From: Pseudomonas canadensis
Lineage (GTDB): Bacteria; Pseudomonadota; Gammaproteobacteria; Pseudomonadales; Pseudomonadaceae
Assembly: GCF_000503215.1 (NCBI RefSeq)
Contig: NZ_KI628539.1
Location: 62,001 to 126,000, forward strand
Length of the DNA: 64,000 nucleotides
Direction: 5' to 3'
In this document: piece after piece, positions 15,750 through 25,077 of the stretch
Position numbering within the stretch: the stretch's first letter is position 1
Layout: each line of letters begins with the position of its first letter
The notes under the pieces: generated by a model
What the model saw: only the letters and a program-made list of their open reading frames with translations
Databases searched by the model: none
Told to the model about the DNA's origin: nothing
Translations under genes and position numbers: made by a program

Positions 15750-16691
15750 TTAGCGGAACATCGCGCTGATCGATTCTTCATTGCTGATGCGGCGGACCGC
15801 CTCGGCAACGACCGGTGCGATATCCAGTTGACGGATACGCGCACAGGCTTGAGCGGCGGCGGACAACGGGATGGTGTTTGTCACCACCAGTTCGTCCAAC
15901 ACGGAATTCTCGATGTTCTCGATCGCTCGGCCCGACAGCACAGGGTGTGTGCAGTAGGCGAAGACTTTAGCCGCACCGTGCTCTTTCAAGGCTTTCGCCG
16001 CGTGGCACAGGGTGCCGGCAGTGTCGACCATGTCATCAACCAGAATACAGGTACGCCCTTCGACATCACCGATGATATGCATCACTTCAGAGTGATTGGC
16101 TTTCTCACGGCGTTTGTCGATGATCCCGAGGTCCACGCCCAAGGATTTGGCAACAGCCCGTGCACGCACGACGCCACCAATGTCCGGGGACACGATCATC
16201 AGGTTTTCAAAGCGCTGGTCTTCGATGTCATCCACCAATACGGGGGAGCCGTAGATGTTATCTACCGGAATATCGAAGAACCCCTGGATTTGGTCAGCGT
16301 GCAGGTCAACCGTGAGAACACGGTCGATACCTACCACGGTCAGCATGTCAGCGACGACTTTCGCGCTGATAGCCACACGTGCGGAACGCGGACGGCGATC
16401 CTGACGGGCATAACCAAAGTAAGGGATTACAGCTGTGATTCGAGTCGCTGAGGAGCGGCGGAAGGCATCAGCCATCACGACGAGTTCCATCAGGTTATCG
16501 TTGGTCGGAGCGCAAGTCGGCTGAATAATGAAGACGTCTTTACCGCGAACGTTTTCATTGATCTCGGCTGTGATTTCGCCGTCGGAGAACTTACCGACAG
16601 AGATGTCACCGAGAGGGATATGCAGCTGACGTACAACACGCCGAGCCAGATCGGGGTTAGCATTCCCCGTAAAGACCATCATCTTGGACAC
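15750..16691 (-). CDS. prs: Ribose-phosphate pyrophosphokinase
   Basis: 313 aa enzyme making PRPP from ribose-5-phosphate and ATP for nucleotide, His and Trp synthesis. Family motifs are clear: SVGKFSDGEITAEINENVRG, IPYFGYARQDRRPRSARVAI, the flexible-loop DKRREKANHSEVMHIIGDVEG region and the PRPP-binding CILVDDMVDTAGTL. Length is normal. A tRNA-Gln gene lies 45 bp upstream and the two may share a transcript. Confidence 0.98.
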   Translation of the reverse strand: MSKMMVFTGNANPDLARRVVRQLHIPLGDISVGKFSDGEITAEINENVRGKDVFIIQPTCAPTNDNLMELVVMADAFRRSSATRITAVIPYFGYARQDRRPRSARVAISAKVVADMLTVVGIDRVLTVDLHADQIQGFFDIPVDNIYGSPVLVDDIEDQRFENLMIVSPDIGGVVRARAVAKSLGVDLGIIDKRREKANHSEVMHIIGDVEGRTCILVDDMVDTAGTLCHAAKALKEHGAAKVFAYCTHPVLSGRAIENIENSVLDELVVTNTIPLSAAAQACARIRQLDIAPVVAEAVRRISNEESISAMFR

Positions 16692-16736
16692 GCGCAGTAC
16701 CTAGAGGCTGAGGGTAACCTGGATGAGTATAGAAAA

Positions 16737-16811
16737 TGGCAGGGGCGGCTGGATTCGAACCAACGCATGGCAGGATCAAAACCTGCTGCCTTACCGCTTG
16801 GCGACGCCCCT
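16737..16811 (-). tRNA. tRNA-Gln (anticodon TTG)
   Basis: 75 nt including the encoded CCA. The cloverleaf is complete: acceptor AGGGGCG/CGCCCCT, D-loop CCAAGCGGTAAGG, anticodon stem CAGG/CCTG with loop TTTTGAT giving anticodon TTG, and T-arm GGTTCGAATCC. It sits between ispE and prs, the conserved position in Pseudomonas. No integrase or duplicated 3' end is seen nearby. Confidence 0.96.
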
Positions 16812-16847
16812 GTATCTGTTGCAACGAGTGCCTAACACTCGGTTCCT

Positions 16848-17699
16848 TTAGAGCAGACTTTGCAGCTTGCGATGCAACATCGAAACGTTGCTTCCTTTTG
16901 CTACAAACCCTGTAAGGGTCTCTGTAAGAAGGGCCGAGACTTTATCAGCTTCAGCTTTGCTTGGGAAGCCCCCAAACACACAACTTCCAGTTCCGGTTAA
17001 TTTTGCTTCGGTAAATTTACCTAGCAAATTCAAAGCGTTACGTACCTCTGGATAACGCCTTGCTACAACCGGTAAGCAGTCATTTCGACTGTTTCCCTTG
17101 GGAACGGGGCGCACTTTAATGGGAGAAGAGTTACGTGTCAACAACGGATCTGAAAAAATTTCTGCTGTACTTACAGATACTTGCGGCACAAGCACGACAT
17201 ACCAAGGCTCTTCGGGGTATTCCGGGCTGAGTTTCTCCCCCACGCCCTCGGCGAAAGCCGCGTGCCCACGCACGAAAACCGGGACGTCGGCGCCCAGTGT
17301 CAGGCCCAGCGCGGCCAGGCGATCATCGTCCCAACCCAGTTGCCACAAGTGATTGAGACCCAGCAAGGTGGTCGCGGCATTCGAGCTGCCGCCGCCGATA
17401 CCACCGCCCATGGGCAAAATTTTATCGATCCAGATATCGATGCCTAGCCCGCATCCGGATTGTTCCTGAAGTTTTTTCGCCGCCTTCACGATGAGGTTGC
17501 TGTCGTGAGGCACGCCTTCGAATTCGGTATGCAGCTTGATCACGCCATCGTCGCGCACGGCGAAGGTCAGTTCATCTCCGTAGTCGAGGAATTGAAACAG
17601 CGTCTGCAGCTCGTGGTAACCGTCTTCACGGCGACCGAGGATGTGCAGCATCAGATTGAGTTTTGCCGGGGAGGGCAGGGTCAGTGTTTGTACAGTCAC
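16848..17699 (-). CDS. ispE: 4-diphosphocytidyl-2-C-methyl-D-erythritol kinase
   Basis: 283 aa GHMP-family kinase of the MEP isoprenoid pathway. The N-terminal SPAKLNLMLHILGRREDGYHELQT and the ATP-binding glycine loop MGGGIGGGSSNAATTL (about residues 95-110) are diagnostic. Abuts lolB (stop to start 1 bp) and is followed by tRNA-Gln. Complete. Confidence 0.97.
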   Translation of the reverse strand: MTVQTLTLPSPAKLNLMLHILGRREDGYHELQTLFQFLDYGDELTFAVRDDGVIKLHTEFEGVPHDSNLIVKAAKKLQEQSGCGLGIDIWIDKILPMGGGIGGGSSNAATTLLGLNHLWQLGWDDDRLAALGLTLGADVPVFVRGHAAFAEGVGEKLSPEYPEEPWYVVLVPQVSVSTAEIFSDPLLTRNSSPIKVRPVPKGNSRNDCLPVVARRYPEVRNALNLLGKFTEAKLTGTGSCVFGGFPSKAEADKVSALLTETLTGFVAKGSNVSMLHRKLQSLL

Positions 17700-17700
17700 G

Positions 17701-18318
17701 TTATTGCCCCAGTTTGCGCGGTTGCCAGTCCTTGATCACCAGCGTGACGTCAAGGTCGGGACCGTGCAGCTTGATGCGTTCAGGCAGCGAATAACCGCTT
17801 TGCTCTACGTAGCTCAAATACTCCACCTGCCAGCCGTCCTGTTCCAACGTGGCCAGGCGGCTGTCACCGTTGAGGCTCAGGCGACTCTTGCTGTCAGGCG
17901 CGGGCAGGCCGCGTACCCACCAGACCAGATGAGACACCGGCAGCTTCCAGCCAATCTGTTGTTCCAGCAACGTTTCCGGCGAAGTCGCTTCATAACGGCC
18001 CTGATTGGCCACTTCAAGACTGACTTGCCCCGGGCGACCGGTCAGGCGTGCCGCGCCACGGCCCAGCGGGCCGGACAGGCGAATATCGTAGTAGTCCTGG
18101 CGTTGCAGCCAGAACAAGGTGCCGCTGCCGGAATCCTTCGGCGCGCGAACCCCCACTTTGCCTTCGATTTGCCAGCCGTCGATGCTGCTGAGCTGATCCT
18201 TGTGCTGCTTCCATTGCGCCGGGTTGCCCTGGCCTTCAACGGATTCGCGGCTGCCTATGCCCGCGCAACCGGCGAGCAGGGCGATGAAGCTGAAAATAAC
18301 TACGTGGCGCAAGAACAT
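17701..18318 (-). CDS. lolB: Outer-membrane lipoprotein receptor LolB
   Basis: 205 aa lipoprotein with signal MFLRHVVIFSFIALLAGC (Cys18, lipobox LAGC). LolB takes lipoproteins from LolA and inserts them in the outer membrane. Motifs WQIEGKVGVRAPKDSGSGTLFW and LSGPLGRGAARLTG fit the LolB fold. Lies between the TPR lipoprotein gene and ispE, as in other Pseudomonas. Confidence 0.95.
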   Translation of the reverse strand: MFLRHVVIFSFIALLAGCAGIGSRESVEGQGNPAQWKQHKDQLSSIDGWQIEGKVGVRAPKDSGSGTLFWLQRQDYYDIRLSGPLGRGAARLTGRPGQVSLEVANQGRYEATSPETLLEQQIGWKLPVSHLVWWVRGLPAPDSKSRLSLNGDSRLATLEQDGWQVEYLSYVEQSGYSLPERIKLHGPDLDVTLVIKDWQPRKLGQ

Positions 18319-18322
18319 AAGC

Positions 18323-20047
18323 TTAAAGGGTCTCGGATCCGGTCAGGCGCTTGATGGTGCCGCGCAGGATGGGGCTTTCGGGTTGTTCCTTGAGGAATTT
18401 TTCCCAGACTTGTCGTGCTTCACGCTGTTTGCCGTTGGCCCATAGCACTTCGCCCAGGTGAGCAGCGACTTCCTGGTCGGGGAAGCGCTCCAGCGCCTGG
18501 CGCAGCAAGCGTTCGGCTTCGTCCAGGTTGCCCAGGCGGTAATTCACCCAGCCCAGGCTGTCGAGTACGGCCGGGTCTTCCGGGTTGAGCTTGTGGGCTT
18601 GTTCGATCAACACCTTGGCTTCGGCGTAACGCGTGGTGCGGTCGGACAGCGTGTAACCCAAGGCGTTGAGGGCCATGGCGTTGTCTGGGTCGCGCTTGAT
18701 GATCAGGCGCAGGTCTTTTTCCATCTGGGCCAGGTCATTGCGTTTTTCCGCCTGCATAGCACGGGTATACAGCAGGTTCAAATCGTCGGGGAATTGCAAC
18801 AAGGCTTGTTGCAGCAGTTTCCAGGCACGTTCCCCCTGATTGTTGGCCGACAAGGTCTCAGCCTGGATCAGGTACAGCTGGATCGCATAGTCCGGCTCGG
18901 CATCGCGCGCCGCAGCCAGGCGTTTTTCCGCCTCATCGGTGCGACCGTTGCTCATCAGGATATCGGCCTGGCGCAACTGGGCGGGCAGGTAGTCATTGCC
19001 TGGACCGACCTGGGCGTATTCGAGCAGGGCGGCCTGCGGGTCGTTGCGCTCCTCGGCGATACGGCCAAGGTTCAGGTGCGCCGAATCCACATGGCTTTCG
19101 CGTTGGATCAGCTCTTCCAGGTAACCCTTGGCCTCGTCCCAGGCCTTGGCTTCCAGGCACACCAGCGCCAGGGAGTAGCGCAATTCGTCATCGTCCGGGT
19201 ATTGCTGGACCAGGCTGGCGAACTGCACTTTGGCGTCCTCCATGCGGTCCTGCTCCACCAACATGCGCGCGTAGGTCAGACGCAGGCGCTTGTCTTCCGG
19301 ATACTTCTTGATGCTTTTTTCCAGCAGCGGAATCGCTTCCTTGCCGCGATTGAGATTCTGCAGCAGGCGCGCGCGCAGCAGGATAGGCGCGATTTCGCCT
19401 TCTTCCGGCGGATTCTGCTCGAGCAGCTTCAGCGCTGCGTCAGCTTCGTCATCCTGTTGCAGCAGCAAGGCCTTGCCAAAAATCAGCTGGCTGTTCTTCG
19501 GGTGTTTTTGCAGCAGGCGGTCGAAGCTCTTCATCAAACCGTTGCGCGTGTCCTGGTCAGTGTCGGCCGCCGACAACGCGAGAAAGTCGAAATGGGTGTC
19601 GCCCTTGCCCTGCAGGACCTTCTCCATATAGACCATGGAGTCGTCATAGCGCCCGGCGCGTGCCAGTTGAACGGCCGCCGCGCGTTGTGCTTCCAGGTCG
19701 TCCGGTGCGTTCTTCGCCCAGATCAGCGAGGTGTCCAGCGCAGCCTGGTCGGCGCCCAGGTACTCGGCGATGCGGAACGCGCGCTCGGAAATCCCCGGAT
19801 CCTGGGTGTTGATGGCCTGGGTCACGTAGTTGTCCAGCGCAATGTCGAAACGATTGCGCTGGCCGGCGAGTTCCGCGGTCAGCAGGCTGTACACCGTTTC
19901 TTCACTGAACGAGGAATAAACCTTGGGCTTTTCAGGGGCGGGGGTGCTGTCTTCCACCGGCGGCGTACCGTCCGGCGACACGGGTGCCATGGCCTGGCAG
20001 CCGCTGAGGAAGACAAAAGCAAGGAGCAACGCGGAAGATCTATTCAT
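18323..20047 (-). CDS. TPR-repeat lipoprotein of unknown function
   Basis: 574 aa. Signal peptide with lipobox LSGC (Cys16), a short Pro-rich linker, then about a dozen tetratricopeptide repeats covering residues ~45-565 (for example the NALGYTLSDRTTRYAEAKVLIEQAHKLNPEDPAVLDSLGW repeat region). Probably a periplasmic scaffold tethered to the outer membrane. It is 4 bp upstream of lolB, which suggests a role in envelope assembly, but no function is established. Homologues occupy the same place (between hemA and lolB) in P. aeruginosa. Confidence 0.9.
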   Translation of the reverse strand: MNRSSALLLAFVFLSGCQAMAPVSPDGTPPVEDSTPAPEKPKVYSSFSEETVYSLLTAELAGQRNRFDIALDNYVTQAINTQDPGISERAFRIAEYLGADQAALDTSLIWAKNAPDDLEAQRAAAVQLARAGRYDDSMVYMEKVLQGKGDTHFDFLALSAADTDQDTRNGLMKSFDRLLQKHPKNSQLIFGKALLLQQDDEADAALKLLEQNPPEEGEIAPILLRARLLQNLNRGKEAIPLLEKSIKKYPEDKRLRLTYARMLVEQDRMEDAKVQFASLVQQYPDDDELRYSLALVCLEAKAWDEAKGYLEELIQRESHVDSAHLNLGRIAEERNDPQAALLEYAQVGPGNDYLPAQLRQADILMSNGRTDEAEKRLAAARDAEPDYAIQLYLIQAETLSANNQGERAWKLLQQALLQFPDDLNLLYTRAMQAEKRNDLAQMEKDLRLIIKRDPDNAMALNALGYTLSDRTTRYAEAKVLIEQAHKLNPEDPAVLDSLGWVNYRLGNLDEAERLLRQALERFPDQEVAAHLGEVLWANGKQREARQVWEKFLKEQPESPILRGTIKRLTGSETL

Positions 20048-20229
20048 ATAGGAAGAGGACGACTAACCTGCGGTCGGATCATCATGACACAAGCCTTCGG
20101 CCAAACATAACCGAGTCTCAACGGGTGCCTTTATAGACACAAGGCATTAGGACAATAGCTTACGGTGGTTGTTCTGAATCTTTCGAAGTAGGACAATTGT
20201 CGGCTTCCCGACATCATCAGCGATATTGA

Positions 20230-21519
20230 ATGGCCTTCCTCGCACTCGGTATTAACCACAAGACTGCCTCCGTAGACGTGCGCGAGCGCGTGGCGTTTAC
20301 GCCAGAGCAGTTGGTTGAGGCCCTGCAGCAGCTCTGCCGGCTCACCGACAGTCGCGAAGCTGCGATCCTTTCGACCTGCAATCGCAGCGAGCTTTATATA
20401 GAGCAGGAACATCTTTCAGCGGATGTGGTACTGCGCTGGCTGGCCGATTACCACCATTTAAGCCTCGACGACCTGCGCGCGAGCGCTTATGTGCACGAAG
20501 AGGATGCGGCAGTTCGTCACATGATGCGTGTGGCATCCGGTCTCGATTCGCTAGTGTTGGGCGAGCCGCAGATCCTCGGCCAGATGAAATCCGCCTACGC
20601 CGTGGCGCGTGAGGCTGGTACCGTCGGCCCGCTGCTGGGCCGGCTGTTCCAGGCGACGTTCAATTCCGCCAAGCAAGTGCGCACCGATACGGCCATCGGT
20701 GAAAACCCGGTGTCCGTGGCGTTTGCTGCCGTCAGCCTGGCCAAACAGATTTTCAGTGACTTGCAGCGCAGCCAGGCCCTGCTGATCGGCGCCGGTGAGA
20801 CCATCACCCTGGTCGCCCGTCACCTGCACGATCTGGGCGTGAAGCGCATTGTTGTCGCCAACCGCACCCTGGAGCGTGCGAGCATCCTTGCCGAGCAGTT
20901 CGGCGCGCATGCCGTGTTGCTGGCGGATATCCCGGCCGAACTGGTGCGCAGCGATATCGTCATCAGCTCCACCGCCAGCCAGTTGCCGATTCTTGGCAAG
21001 GGCGCGGTCGAGAGCGCGTTGAAGCTGCGCAAGCACAAACCGATCTTTATGGTGGATATCGCCGTTCCTCGGGATATCGAACCCGAAGTCGGCGAGTTGG
21101 ACGACGTTTACCTCTATAGCGTCGACGATCTGCACGAAGTGGTCGCCGAAAACCTCAAGAGCCGTCAAGGCGCCGCCCAGGCGGCTGAAGAGATGGTCAG
21201 CACGGGCGCCGAAGATTTCATGGTGCGCCTGCGTGAATTGGCGGCGGTGGATGTGCTCAAGGCGTATCGTCAGCAGGGCGAACGCCTGCGCGACGAGGAG
21301 TTGATCAAGGCCCAGCGTTTGCTGGCCAACGGCAGCAGCGCCGAAGAAGTGCTGATGCAACTGGCGCGCGGTCTCACCAACAAGCTGCTCCACGCGCCCA
21401 GCGTACAATTAAAAAAGCTTACCGCCGAAGGCCGCCTCGATGCGCTGGCCATGGCCCAGGAACTCTTTGCCCTCGGTGAGGGCGCGTCAGATAGCTCTTC
21501 GGATAAAAAACCGCAATGA
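20230..21519 (+). CDS. hemA: Glutamyl-tRNA reductase
   Basis: 429 aa first enzyme of C5 tetrapyrrole synthesis, reducing Glu-tRNA to glutamate-1-semialdehyde with NADPH. ALGINHKTASVDVRERVAF opens the protein; ILSTCNRSELY contains the catalytic Cys (about residue 50); a Rossmann motif (LIGAGETITLVARHL) and a C-terminal dimerisation helix follow. It heads the rightward hemA-prfA-prmC-moeB-murI run, overlapping prfA by 4 bp. Confidence 0.98.
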   Translation: MAFLALGINHKTASVDVRERVAFTPEQLVEALQQLCRLTDSREAAILSTCNRSELYIEQEHLSADVVLRWLADYHHLSLDDLRASAYVHEEDAAVRHMMRVASGLDSLVLGEPQILGQMKSAYAVAREAGTVGPLLGRLFQATFNSAKQVRTDTAIGENPVSVAFAAVSLAKQIFSDLQRSQALLIGAGETITLVARHLHDLGVKRIVVANRTLERASILAEQFGAHAVLLADIPAELVRSDIVISSTASQLPILGKGAVESALKLRKHKPIFMVDIAVPRDIEPEVGELDDVYLYSVDDLHEVVAENLKSRQGAAQAAEEMVSTGAEDFMVRLRELAAVDVLKAYRQQGERLRDEELIKAQRLLANGSSAEEVLMQLARGLTNKLLHAPSVQLKKLTAEGRLDALAMAQELFALGEGASDSSSDKKPQ

Positions 21520-22598
21520 AAGCGTCACTGCTCAATAAACTGGACGTGCTCCAGGACCGTTTCGAAGAACTGACCGCCTTGCTCGGCGATGGCGAAGTCA
21601 TCTCTGATCAGACCAAATTCCGCACGTATTCCAAGGAGTACGCGGAAGTTGAGCCGATTGTGACCACCTATGGGCAGTGGCTTAAAACCCAGGCCGACCT
21701 CGAAGGCGCCCAGGCGCTGCTCAAGGATAGCGATCCGGACATGCGTGAAATGGCCGTGGAAGAAGTCCGCGAAGCCAAGGAAAAGCTGGCTGCGCTGGAA
21801 GGCGACCTGCAACGCATGCTGCTGCCGAAGGACCCGAACGACGGGCGCAACGTATTCCTCGAAATCCGTGCCGGCACTGGCGGCGACGAAGCAGCGATCT
21901 TCTCCGGCGACCTGTTCCGTATGTATTCGCGGTATGCCGAGCGCCGCGGCTGGCGGGTAGAAATCCTGTCCGAGAACGAAGGCGAGCACGGCGGCTATAA
22001 AGAAGTCATCGCGCGGGTTGAAGGCGATAACGTCTACGGCAAGCTCAAGTTCGAGTCCGGCGCACACCGCGTACAACGCGTGCCGGCGACCGAGTCCCAG
22101 GGCCGAATCCACACGTCCGCTTGCACCGTGGCCGTGCTGCCCGAGCCGGACGAGCAGGAAGCCATCGAGATCAACCCGGCCGACTTGCGCGTCGACACCT
22201 ACCGCTCGTCGGGCGCTGGCGGTCAGCACGTCAACAAGACCGACTCCGCCATCCGCATCACTCACTTGCCGTCGGGCATCGTGGTGGAGTGCCAGGAAGA
22301 GCGTTCCCAGCACAAGAACCGTGCGCGGGCCATGTCCTGGCTGTCGGCCAAGCTCAACGACCAGCAGACCAGCGCCGCCGCCAACGCGATTGCCAGCGAG
22401 CGCAAGCTGTTGGTGGGCTCGGGCGACCGCTCCGAGCGCATCCGCACCTACAACTTTGCCCAGGGCCGGGTCACCGACCACCGGGTCAACCTCACGCTTT
22501 ACTCCCTGGACGAGATTCTCGCCGGTGGCGTAGACGCCGTAATCGAGCCATTGCTCGCCGAATACCAGGCGGATCAACTCGCGGCGATAGGTGAATAA
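21516..22598 (+). CDS. prfA: Peptide chain release factor 1
   Basis: 360 aa RF1, which recognises UAA and UAG. The catalytic GGQ is in SGAGGQHVNKTDSA (about residues 230-243). The stop-codon recognition PxT-type motif is in the preceding VPATESQGRIHTS region, with PAT as in RF1 and not SPF as in RF2. ATGA-type overlap with hemA; directly followed by prmC, which methylates this GGQ glutamine. Confidence 0.98.
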   Translation: MKASLLNKLDVLQDRFEELTALLGDGEVISDQTKFRTYSKEYAEVEPIVTTYGQWLKTQADLEGAQALLKDSDPDMREMAVEEVREAKEKLAALEGDLQRMLLPKDPNDGRNVFLEIRAGTGGDEAAIFSGDLFRMYSRYAERRGWRVEILSENEGEHGGYKEVIARVEGDNVYGKLKFESGAHRVQRVPATESQGRIHTSACTVAVLPEPDEQEAIEINPADLRVDTYRSSGAGGQHVNKTDSAIRITHLPSGIVVECQEERSQHKNRARAMSWLSAKLNDQQTSAAANAIASERKLLVGSGDRSERIRTYNFAQGRVTDHRVNLTLYSLDEILAGGVDAVIEPLLAEYQADQLAAIGE

Positions 22599-23429
22599 AT
22601 GACCATCATCGCCAGCCTGCTGCGCGCCGCTGACCTTCCGGATTCGCCCACTGCGCGTCTGGATGCCGAATTGTTGTTGGCGGCGGCTCTGGGCAAGTCG
22701 CGCAGCTACTTGCACACTTGGCCCGAGAAAATCGTCACCAGTGAAGACGCGCTGACTTTTGCCAGCTACCTGCAACGTCGTCGTGGCGGTGAGCCGGTGG
22801 CGTATATCCTCGGCCAGCAAGGTTTCTGGAAGCTGGACCTAGAGGTCGCGCCCCACACGCTGATTCCGCGTCCGGACACTGAATTGCTGGTGGAAGCTGC
22901 CCTGGAATTGTTACCGGCCACCCCCGCCAAGGTCCTCGACCTGGGCACCGGCAGCGGTGCCATCGCCTTGGCCCTGGCCAGCGAGCGCCCTGCCTGGCAA
23001 GTCACCGCCGTCGACCGAGTGTTGGAAGCGGTGGCACTGGCCGAGCGCAATCGCCAGCGCCTGCACCTTAACAACGCAATGGTGCTGAACAGCCATTGGT
23101 TCAGCGCGCTGCAAGGTCATACCTATGATCTGATCATTAGCAACCCGCCTTACATTGCCGCCAATGATCCGCACCTGGCGGCGGGCGATGTGCGTTTTGA
23201 GCCGGCTAGCGCATTGGTGGCCGGTCATGATGGTTTGGACGACTTGCGCTTGATCATCAAACAAGCCCCCGCCCACCTTAATGCCGGTGGCCGGCTGTTG
23301 CTGGAGCATGGTTACGACCAGGCGCCGGCCGTGCGCGACCTGCTGTTGAGTGAAGGCTTTGAAGAGGTTCACAGCCGCATCGACCTCGGCGGCCACGAGC
23401 GCATCACCCTAGGGCGCCGGCCGTGCTGA
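22599..23429 (+). CDS. prmC: Release factor glutamine methyltransferase PrmC
   Basis: 276 aa SAM-dependent methyltransferase modifying the Gln of the GGQ motif in RF1 and RF2. SAM-binding VLDLGTGSGAIALALA (about residues 112-127) and the catalytic NPPY motif (ISNPPYIAAND) are present. It starts one base after the prfA stop and overlaps moeB by 7 bp. Confidence 0.97.
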   Translation: MTIIASLLRAADLPDSPTARLDAELLLAAALGKSRSYLHTWPEKIVTSEDALTFASYLQRRRGGEPVAYILGQQGFWKLDLEVAPHTLIPRPDTELLVEAALELLPATPAKVLDLGTGSGAIALALASERPAWQVTAVDRVLEAVALAERNRQRLHLNNAMVLNSHWFSALQGHTYDLIISNPPYIAANDPHLAAGDVRFEPASALVAGHDGLDDLRLIIKQAPAHLNAGGRLLLEHGYDQAPAVRDLLLSEGFEEVHSRIDLGGHERITLGRRPC

Positions 23430-24178
23430 CCGATCAGGAGCTGTTGCGCTATAGCCGACAGATTCTGTTGCAACATGTCGACATTGACGGCCAATTGCGC
23501 CTGAAAAACGGCCGTGCCTTGATCGTCGGTCTCGGTGGCCTGGGCGCGCCCGTTGCGCTGTACCTGGCGGCGGCGGGCGTGGGCGAACTGCATCTGGCGG
23601 ACTTCGACACCGTCGACCTGACCAACCTGCAACGCCAGATCATCCATGACACCGACAGCGTCGGGCAGACCAAAGTCGATTCGGCCCTGCGCCGCCTGAC
23701 GGCCATCAACCCCGAAATCACGTTGATTGCCCACCGCACCGCGCTGGATGCCGATTCACTGGCGGCAGCGGTCGAAGCGGTGGACGTGGTGCTCGATTGC
23801 AGCGACAACTTCTCCACCCGCGAAGCGGTCAACGCGGCTTGCGTCGCGGCGGGCAAACCCTTGATCAGCGGTGCCGCCATTCGCCTTGAAGGGCAACTGT
23901 CGGTGTTCGACCCGCGCCGCGAAGAGAGCCCGTGTTACCACTGTTTATACGGGCACGGCAGCGATATCGAACTCACCTGCAGCGAAGCTGGCGTAATCGG
24001 CCCGTTGGTGGGGATGGTCGGTAGCCTGCAAGCTTTGGAAGCCTTGAAACTGCTGGCCGGTTTCGGCGAGCCGCTGGTGGGTCGCCTGTTGCTTATCGAT
24101 GCCTTGACCACGCGCTTTCGCGAGTTGCGCGTCAAACGTGACCCCGGCTGCAGCGTGTGCGGGACGCAACATGGGTAA
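23423..24178 (+). CDS. moeB: E1-like adenylyltransferase MoeB/HesA/ThiF family
   Basis: 251 aa. ATP-binding LIVGLGGLGAPVALYLAAAGVG near residue 35, the substrate-positioning DFDTVDLTNLQRQ motif, and two zinc-binding pairs CYHC and CSVC at the C-terminus. This family adenylates the C-terminal Gly-Gly of a sulfur carrier such as MoaD or ThiS. There is no rhodanese domain. The MoeB name follows the conserved prmC-moeB-murI order; ThiF-type use cannot be excluded. Overlaps murI by 8 bp. Confidence 0.9.
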   Translation: MLTDQELLRYSRQILLQHVDIDGQLRLKNGRALIVGLGGLGAPVALYLAAAGVGELHLADFDTVDLTNLQRQIIHDTDSVGQTKVDSALRRLTAINPEITLIAHRTALDADSLAAAVEAVDVVLDCSDNFSTREAVNAACVAAGKPLISGAAIRLEGQLSVFDPRREESPCYHCLYGHGSDIELTCSEAGVIGPLVGMVGSLQALEALKLLAGFGEPLVGRLLLIDALTTRFRELRVKRDPGCSVCGTQHG

Positions 24179-24965
24179 GGGGGCGCCGATCGGTGTGTTC
24201 GACTCCGGTATCGGCGGATTGACCGTGCTGGAGGAAATCCATCAACTGCTGCCCCACGAATCACTGCTGTACGTGGCCGATTGCGGGCACATCCCCTATG
24301 GCGAGAAAAGCCCGGCGTTTATCCTCGAGCGTTCTCGGCGGGTGGCAGCGTTTTTCCGGGAGCAGGGCGCCAAGGCGTTCGTGATTGCCTGTAATACCGC
24401 CACCGTCGCCGCTGTCGCCGACCTGCGCCTGGATTTTCCTGACTGGCCACTGGTAGGCATGGAGCCGGCAGTAAAACCTGCAGCCGCGGCCACTCGCAGT
24501 GGCGTCGTCGGGGTGCTTGCCACCACCGGCACGCTGCAAAGCGCCAAGTTCGCTGCGTTGCTCGACCGTTTCGCCACCGATGTGAAGGTCATCACCCAGC
24601 CGTGCCCGGGCTTGGTCGAGCTGATTGAAAGCGGTGACCTGACCAGCCCAGCCCTGCGCCAGATGTTGCAGGGTTACGTCGAACCACTGCTCAGCGCCGG
24701 ATGCGACACCATCATCCTCGGTTGCACCCACTATCCCTTCCTCAAGCCACTCCTGGCGCAGATGCTGCCCCCCAGCATTATTCTCATCGACACCGGTGCC
24801 GCCGTGGCCCGCCAGCTCAAGCGCTTGCTGGGCGAGCGCGAGTTGCTGGCCGACGGCAATCCAGAACCTGCGCAGTTCTGGACCAGCGGCGATGTGTATC
24901 ACTTAAGAAATATCCTACCGACACTATGGAAATATCCGGGCGATGTGCGAAGCTTCGCTTCGTGA
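24171..24965 (+). CDS. murI: Glutamate racemase
   Basis: 264 aa enzyme supplying D-glutamate for peptidoglycan. Start chosen at the ATG at 24171, which lies inside the end of moeB and leads straight into the conserved IGVFDSGIGGLTV (catalytic region), with CNTAT (Cys ~74) and GCTHYPFLKPLL (Cys ~185) both present. An earlier in-frame ATG at 24138 falls in moeB coding sequence and adds non-family residues. Confidence 0.96.
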   Translation: MGKGAPIGVFDSGIGGLTVLEEIHQLLPHESLLYVADCGHIPYGEKSPAFILERSRRVAAFFREQGAKAFVIACNTATVAAVADLRLDFPDWPLVGMEPAVKPAAAATRSGVVGVLATTGTLQSAKFAALLDRFATDVKVITQPCPGLVELIESGDLTSPALRQMLQGYVEPLLSAGCDTIILGCTHYPFLKPLLAQMLPPSIILIDTGAAVARQLKRLLGERELLADGNPEPAQFWTSGDVYHLRNILPTLWKYPGDVRSFAS

Positions 24966-25077
24966 AAAATTCGTGAAATATCGGCGTTATAAGCTGGAAC
25001 TTCTGACTACACGCCAGCTTCTATAGCCAGATTGCCTGTAAAAAATTCTATAACTTCGTTTGGAAAGGATGTTTCTT

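Noticed and set aside
16737..16811. tRNA-Gln as an island attachment site
   Set aside because: No integrase, no duplicated tRNA 3' end and normal core synteny on both sides; the T3SS border is 4 kb away with other core genes between.
18458..20110. 550-codon open frame on the plus strand
   Set aside because: Antisense to the TPR lipoprotein gene; mirrors its repeats.
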